A DNA stretch of 15,431 nt, taken from Ruminococcus sp. (GTDB lineage: Bacteria; Bacillota; Clostridia; Oscillospirales; Ruminococcaceae). Shown here one piece after another: positions 12,254-15,431 of this stretch. The stretch spans positions 1-15,431 of the forward strand of contig JAFYET010000047.1 in the NCBI GenBank assembly GCA_017544125.1, in the 5' to 3' direction. The notes under the pieces were generated by a model. The model worked only from the letters and a program-made list of their open reading frames with translations. It searched no databases and was not told where the DNA came from. The translations under genes and the position numbers were made by a program. Each line of letters opens with the position of its first letter. Positions within the stretch are counted from its first letter, which is position 1.

Positions 12254-13375
12254 ATGAAAAAAGTCTTATTATTCCTTATCGCAGTCTGCGCTATGATGAC
12301 TTCATGCAAAAAGACAGACAGCGGCCAGGCGGAGACGGTAAACGAAAGCGTTTATGTGGGTTTTGACTGTACCGGGAGCTATACTGACAGCGGCGAGCTA
12401 TATATAAATGATAGCAGCATACTCACCTTTGTTGACAGGCGATCGGGAATCAGCACGCCTCTTTGCTCAAAGCCTGACTGCAAGCATGAAGGCATATCTT
12501 CCACAAACCCAAAGCCGGAATGCAGCGCTTATGTTGAGGGCAGCTGCTATGCCCCTGCTATATACGGCGGCAAGCTGTACTTTATGTATACCCCCGATAC
12601 AAAGGACAGCAGCTATGAGGGCTTTGGGGTAAAGATACTCTGCCGTGCAGACAAGGACGGCACTAACAGGCAGGAGATAGCAAGGCTCGATAATGCGCAG
12701 ACAATAAGCTCGGCTGCTTACGGTGATGGTATGTTTGCCTGCGGTGTGTACAAGGATTTTGATGATAAAGGCGAAAGCCTTGAAAAGCGTGAGTGCTATG
12801 CCGCAGTTATCGACCTTGAAAGCGGCAGGATCTATAAAACGCCTGTGTATTCGGGCTATAGCGGGATAATCAGAAATATCACAATAGATAATACAAAGGT
12901 ATATTTTTCATATACATACACCACAGAGCAGATAAGTAAAAATGACGAAGAATACATAAAAAGCATAATCATGACCGAGATAATATGTTTTGACCGCAGC
13001 GAGGGCACATACAAAGTGCTGTATACAGCGCATGGTGACTGCGCCGACATAGGCTATGGATATGCACTTATCAACGAAGACAAGCCCTGTACTATTGAAC
13101 TGAGCACAGGGAGGATAACGACCCTTGACAATGGGCTGACAGCGTATAAGGTAACGGATAAGGGCATTCTTATGTATGATGACAGCTTTTATCTTTGTGA
13201 CACAAATGGCGGCCAAAAGCCGCTTGAGGGAGATACTTTGTCGATAGCAGCGATAACCGACAGCTATATTTATGTCTTAAAAAGCGAGGGAAAAAACACC
13301 GTACTGGGAGTTATGGACAAAGGTGATTTTCTTAGCGGCAAAAAAACCGAGATAAAAAAACTGAGAGAGGTGTAA
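12254..13375 (+). CDS. Beta-propeller-like lipoprotein of unknown function
   Basis: The 373-residue product starts with a lipoprotein signal: basic KK, hydrophobic VLLFLIAVCAM, then lipobox MTSC with the acylated cysteine at C18. The mature part is made of short strand repeats. It contains the paired-cysteine block LCSKPDCKHEG followed by CSAYVEG, seen (from memory) in a family of clostridial lipoproteins. ATG 12254 is chosen over the open frame back to 12119 because GGGAGG (12240-12245) is 8 bases upstream and the signal peptide begins exactly here. The next gene begins three bases after the stop. The fold resembles TolB/DUF5050-type propellers. The ligand is unknown; it is anchored outside the membrane. 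Confidence 0.82.
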   Translation: MKKVLLFLIAVCAMMTSCKKTDSGQAETVNESVYVGFDCTGSYTDSGELYINDSSILTFVDRRSGISTPLCSKPDCKHEGISSTNPKPECSAYVEGSCYAPAIYGGKLYFMYTPDTKDSSYEGFGVKILCRADKDGTNRQEIARLDNAQTISSAAYGDGMFACGVYKDFDDKGESLEKRECYAAVIDLESGRIYKTPVYSGYSGIIRNITIDNTKVYFSYTYTTEQISKNDEEYIKSIIMTEIICFDRSEGTYKVLYTAHGDCADIGYGYALINEDKPCTIELSTGRITTLDNGLTAYKVTDKGILMYDDSFYLCDTNGGQKPLEGDTLSIAAITDSYIYVLKSEGKNTVLGVMDKGDFLSGKKTEIKKLREV

Positions 13376-13378
13376 GGT

Positions 13379-14680
13379 ATGAATGTGCTTAAAGGCACGG
13401 CTGTTATGCTTGCTGCGTGTATGTTCACGGGCTGCTCGGGAAATACCGTTTCTCAAAGCAGCTCACAGCCCGAGAGCCATACGCAAAGCGAACACACCGA
13501 GCATGAGGACAGCTATTATATAAAATGGGCTATACCCGACAGTATCAGCATTTCTGACAAGACACTTGGTGAGCTTAATGACAAACTGGAGGAAAAGTAC
13601 GACCTCGGGGTGAGATTTATACCTCTGAGCGATATGGCAGACGGGGTGACATATCAGCATGAGCTTAGGGAGACCGATGCGGATATTGCATTTTTAGGCT
13701 TTGATGATGCGGGAGCAAAGCCCTGCGAGCAGCTGATAAGCGAGGGCTTGTTTGAGCCGCTTGATGAGTATTTAAAGGGCAGCGAGCTTTATGATGCTAT
13801 CCCCTCGCAGCTGTGGGAGTGCTCGGTATATAACGGCAGCACATACGTTATACCAAACGAAACTGTGCAGGATATCGGCGTGAGTATTGTATTTGACCTT
13901 GACAGGATAGATAAAGAAAAAGCGGTGAGCTTTAACGGCGACATAACAAAGCTGCCCGAGCTTTTAGGTGACAAAGGTGTGCTTGGATACGGTATCTCGG
14001 GATTTGATTTTATGAGCTATTATGGACTTTATTACGCAGACGGGCGGCTTTATTCTGCTGACGGCGCACAGCAAGACCCGCTCGAAAATGAGGACGCACT
14101 TAATTGGCTCAAAATGATAAACACGCTGTTTTTAAGCGGCAGAGCCACAGATGATATAAATGCTCAGTGGTCGGTTTGCATCACCCGTGATACAACGCCC
14201 ATAAGCAAGAAAAACATATACGCCTATAAGACTAAATGTATTATTGCGCCGAGGTTTTCTGCGACAACGGGTATTCTCAGATCAAGCAATGATAAGGAAA
14301 GAGCGTTTAAGCTGTTGCAGGCGGTACATCTTGACACCGAGATAGGTGATCTGCTTGTATATGGCAGCGATGTTCAGATCAAAGACGGTCAGGTATATGA
14401 CGAAAACGATGAGCAGATAGACGGCTATGTCGCAAGGCTCGTATTCGGGACAAACACGGGGATTTTAAAAAACGGGGCTATGCTTATTAACTTTGACAGC
14501 TTTGAGGAGAGGAAAAAGTATTACGATGAGAATACTATCGCTTTTCCTTTGGCAGGAATACTGATCGAACCCGATGAGAGGGCGAAAGCATTTAACAGCT
14601 TATCGGAGATATACAAGAGCAAGGATATTGAATTTGATCTGCAGACTATAAGAACTAAGTTTATTAAAACAAGTACTTGA
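13379..14680 (+). CDS. Solute-binding-like lipoprotein
   Basis: The 433-residue product has a short lipoprotein signal ending in the lipobox FTGC (C19) and a Ser/Gln/His-rich linker to about residue 45. A large mature domain follows. Its opening (KWAIPDSISISDKTLGELND, then YDLGVRFIPL) and the later ISEGLFEPLDEYL, YNGSTYVIPN and GISGFDFMSYYG blocks follow the pattern of extracellular solute-binding proteins of ABC systems (family 1-like). It starts three bases after the previous gene, with GAGAGG as ribosome site inside that gene, so the two are coupled. The following ATPase is of exporter type, not a sugar-import ATPase. Classical import partners are therefore not visible, and a sensing role is as likely as transport. 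Confidence 0.8.
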   Translation: MNVLKGTAVMLAACMFTGCSGNTVSQSSSQPESHTQSEHTEHEDSYYIKWAIPDSISISDKTLGELNDKLEEKYDLGVRFIPLSDMADGVTYQHELRETDADIAFLGFDDAGAKPCEQLISEGLFEPLDEYLKGSELYDAIPSQLWECSVYNGSTYVIPNETVQDIGVSIVFDLDRIDKEKAVSFNGDITKLPELLGDKGVLGYGISGFDFMSYYGLYYADGRLYSADGAQQDPLENEDALNWLKMINTLFLSGRATDDINAQWSVCITRDTTPISKKNIYAYKTKCIIAPRFSATTGILRSSNDKERAFKLLQAVHLDTEIGDLLVYGSDVQIKDGQVYDENDEQIDGYVARLVFGTNTGILKNGAMLINFDSFEERKKYYDENTIAFPLAGILIEPDERAKAFNSLSEIYKSKDIEFDLQTIRTKFIKTST

Positions 14681-14711
14681 TATCTATGCAATCACACAAG
14701 GATCGTATCAC

Positions 14712-14783
14712 ATGATAATGCGCCGAAAAAGCGCCGACCCAAATATCGAATACATAAAAAAGAAAATCACTGATCTACAATAA
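14712..14783 (+). CDS. Possible 23-residue micropeptide before the ABC ATPase
   Basis: An ATG at 14712 is preceded at 9 bases by AAGGA (14698-14702). It opens a short frame encoding a very basic, soluble peptide containing RRKSADPNIEYIKKK and ending TDLQ. The stop lies 10 bases before the ATPase ATG. It could be a coupling leader, a regulatory peptide or chance. No homologue is recognised. Confidence 0.35.
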   Translation: MIMRRKSADPNIEYIKKKITDLQ

Positions 14784-14793
14784 TGAGGATAAT

Positions 14794-15431
14794 ATGAAAC
14801 TTGAGATAAGTTCACTCACTAAAAAATACGGAAATATTACCGCCCTGGATCACTTCTCCTACACCTTCACTCCGGGCGTTTACGGTCTGCTCGGGCCTAA
14901 CGGTGCAGGCAAATCTACGCTAATGAATCTAATCACCGATAACCTTAAACCCACATCGGGCAGTATTTCATTTGACGGGCAGGAAACTGCTAAAATGGGT
15001 GCGGAGTTTCGGCGGCTGATCGGATTTATGCCACAGCAGCAGGGGGTGTATCCGAGCTTTACGCTTGAGCGGTTTTTATGGTATATGGCGGCACTAAAAG
15101 GCATGAAAAAGCCTGACGCAAAAGCAGATATTGAGCGGCTGATAGGGCTTGTTAACTTGGCTGATGCACGAAAAAAACGGCTTGGCGGATTCTCGGGCGG
15201 TATGAAACAGCGGGCGCTTATCGCACAGGCAATGCTCGGCGACCCGAAGATAGTCATACTCGACGAGCCGACCGCAGGGCTTGACCCGAAGGAACGTATA
15301 AGAATACGAAACCTGATCGCCGAGATAGCATTTGAGAAGATAGTCATTATCGCCACACACGTTGTGCCCGATATCGAGTTTATCGCAAAGGAAGTTCTGC
15401 TGATGTCAAAGGGCAGGATAATCGACTCGGG
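14794..15431 (+). CDS. ABC transporter ATP-binding protein, ABC-2/exporter type (3' end outside window)
   Basis: The frame is open from ATG 14794 to the right edge, giving 212 residues of a cytosolic ATPase. It has Walker A GPNGAGKST (34-42), Q-loop MPQQQG, signature FSGGMKQR, Walker B IVILDEPTAG, D-loop LDP and the switch histidine in ATHV. The short N-terminus and FTPGVYGLLGPNGAG style are of the CcmA/ABC-2 exporter group (drug, bacteriocin or lipid export). A permease gene should follow beyond the window. The ribosome site GAGG (14785-14788) is 5 bases before ATG. No terminator separates it from the solute-binding-like lipoprotein, so co-transcription is likely. Confidence 0.92.
   Translation, partial: MKLEISSLTKKYGNITALDHFSYTFTPGVYGLLGPNGAGKSTLMNLITDNLKPTSGSISFDGQETAKMGAEFRRLIGFMPQQQGVYPSFTLERFLWYMAALKGMKKPDAKADIERLIGLVNLADARKKRLGGFSGGMKQRALIAQAMLGDPKIVILDEPTAGLDPKERIRIRNLIAEIAFEKIVIIATHVVPDIEFIAKEVLLMSKGRIIDS

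Noticed and set aside
14880..15360. Minus-strand frames opposite the ABC ATPase
   Set aside because: The plus strand carries every ABC signature in one uninterrupted frame; the minus frames are its shadows.
1..15431. CRISPR array, insertion sequence, prophage or integrase
   Set aside because: No regularly spaced repeats, transposase, integrase or phage structural motif was seen on either strand.

Overview
The window looks like chromosomal DNA from a Gram-positive, Ruminococcus-like member of the Clostridia (Oscillospiraceae). This is inferred from gene content and style, not from a database match. The signs are strong AGGAGG-type ribosome sites, consensus TTGACA-N17-TATAAT promoters, single-membrane lipoproteins and signal peptides, a preQ1-I-like riboswitch ahead of a queuosine operon, and moderate GC with AT-rich spacers.

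Positions 1-1509 (+): the 3' end of a YfcE-type metallophosphoesterase, a small two-helix membrane protein with a zinc ribbon, and an ANT(6)-like nucleotidyltransferase, probably co-transcribed. Positions 1521-5191 (+): a near-perfect sigma-A promoter, a preQ1-I-type aptamer followed by a small hairpin and an intrinsic terminator, then queD, queE, folE, a DUF3592-like membrane protein, queC and queF. The five enzymes cover the whole route from GTP to preQ1, so an end-product-sensing leader controls its own pathway. A REP-like hairpin element sits between queC and queF. A bidirectional terminator closes the operon.

Positions 5201-7205 (mostly -): a conserved-looking small helical protein coupled to sfsA, a tRNA-Leu(UAG), a tRNA-Arg(CCU), a short unassigned transcription unit (promoter, hairpin, terminator, about 78 nt), and a low-molecular-weight protein tyrosine phosphatase. 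Each of the four minus-strand transcription units sfsA, tRNA, short RNA and phosphatase has a readable promoter.

Positions 7256-9681 (+): an ECF-like sigma factor overlapped by four bases by a membrane protein that looks like its anti-sigma factor. A structured 5' leader and a 12-bp palindrome precede the sigma gene. Positions 9795-11933 (-): a secreted fibronectin type III protein and a membrane-anchored beta-propeller-like protein. Positions 12254-15431 (+): a beta-propeller-like lipoprotein, a solute-binding-like lipoprotein, a possible 23-residue micropeptide, and an ABC ATPase of the exporter (ABC-2) type cut by the right edge. The second half therefore reads as a cell-envelope sensing and transport region whose substrate cannot be told from sequence.
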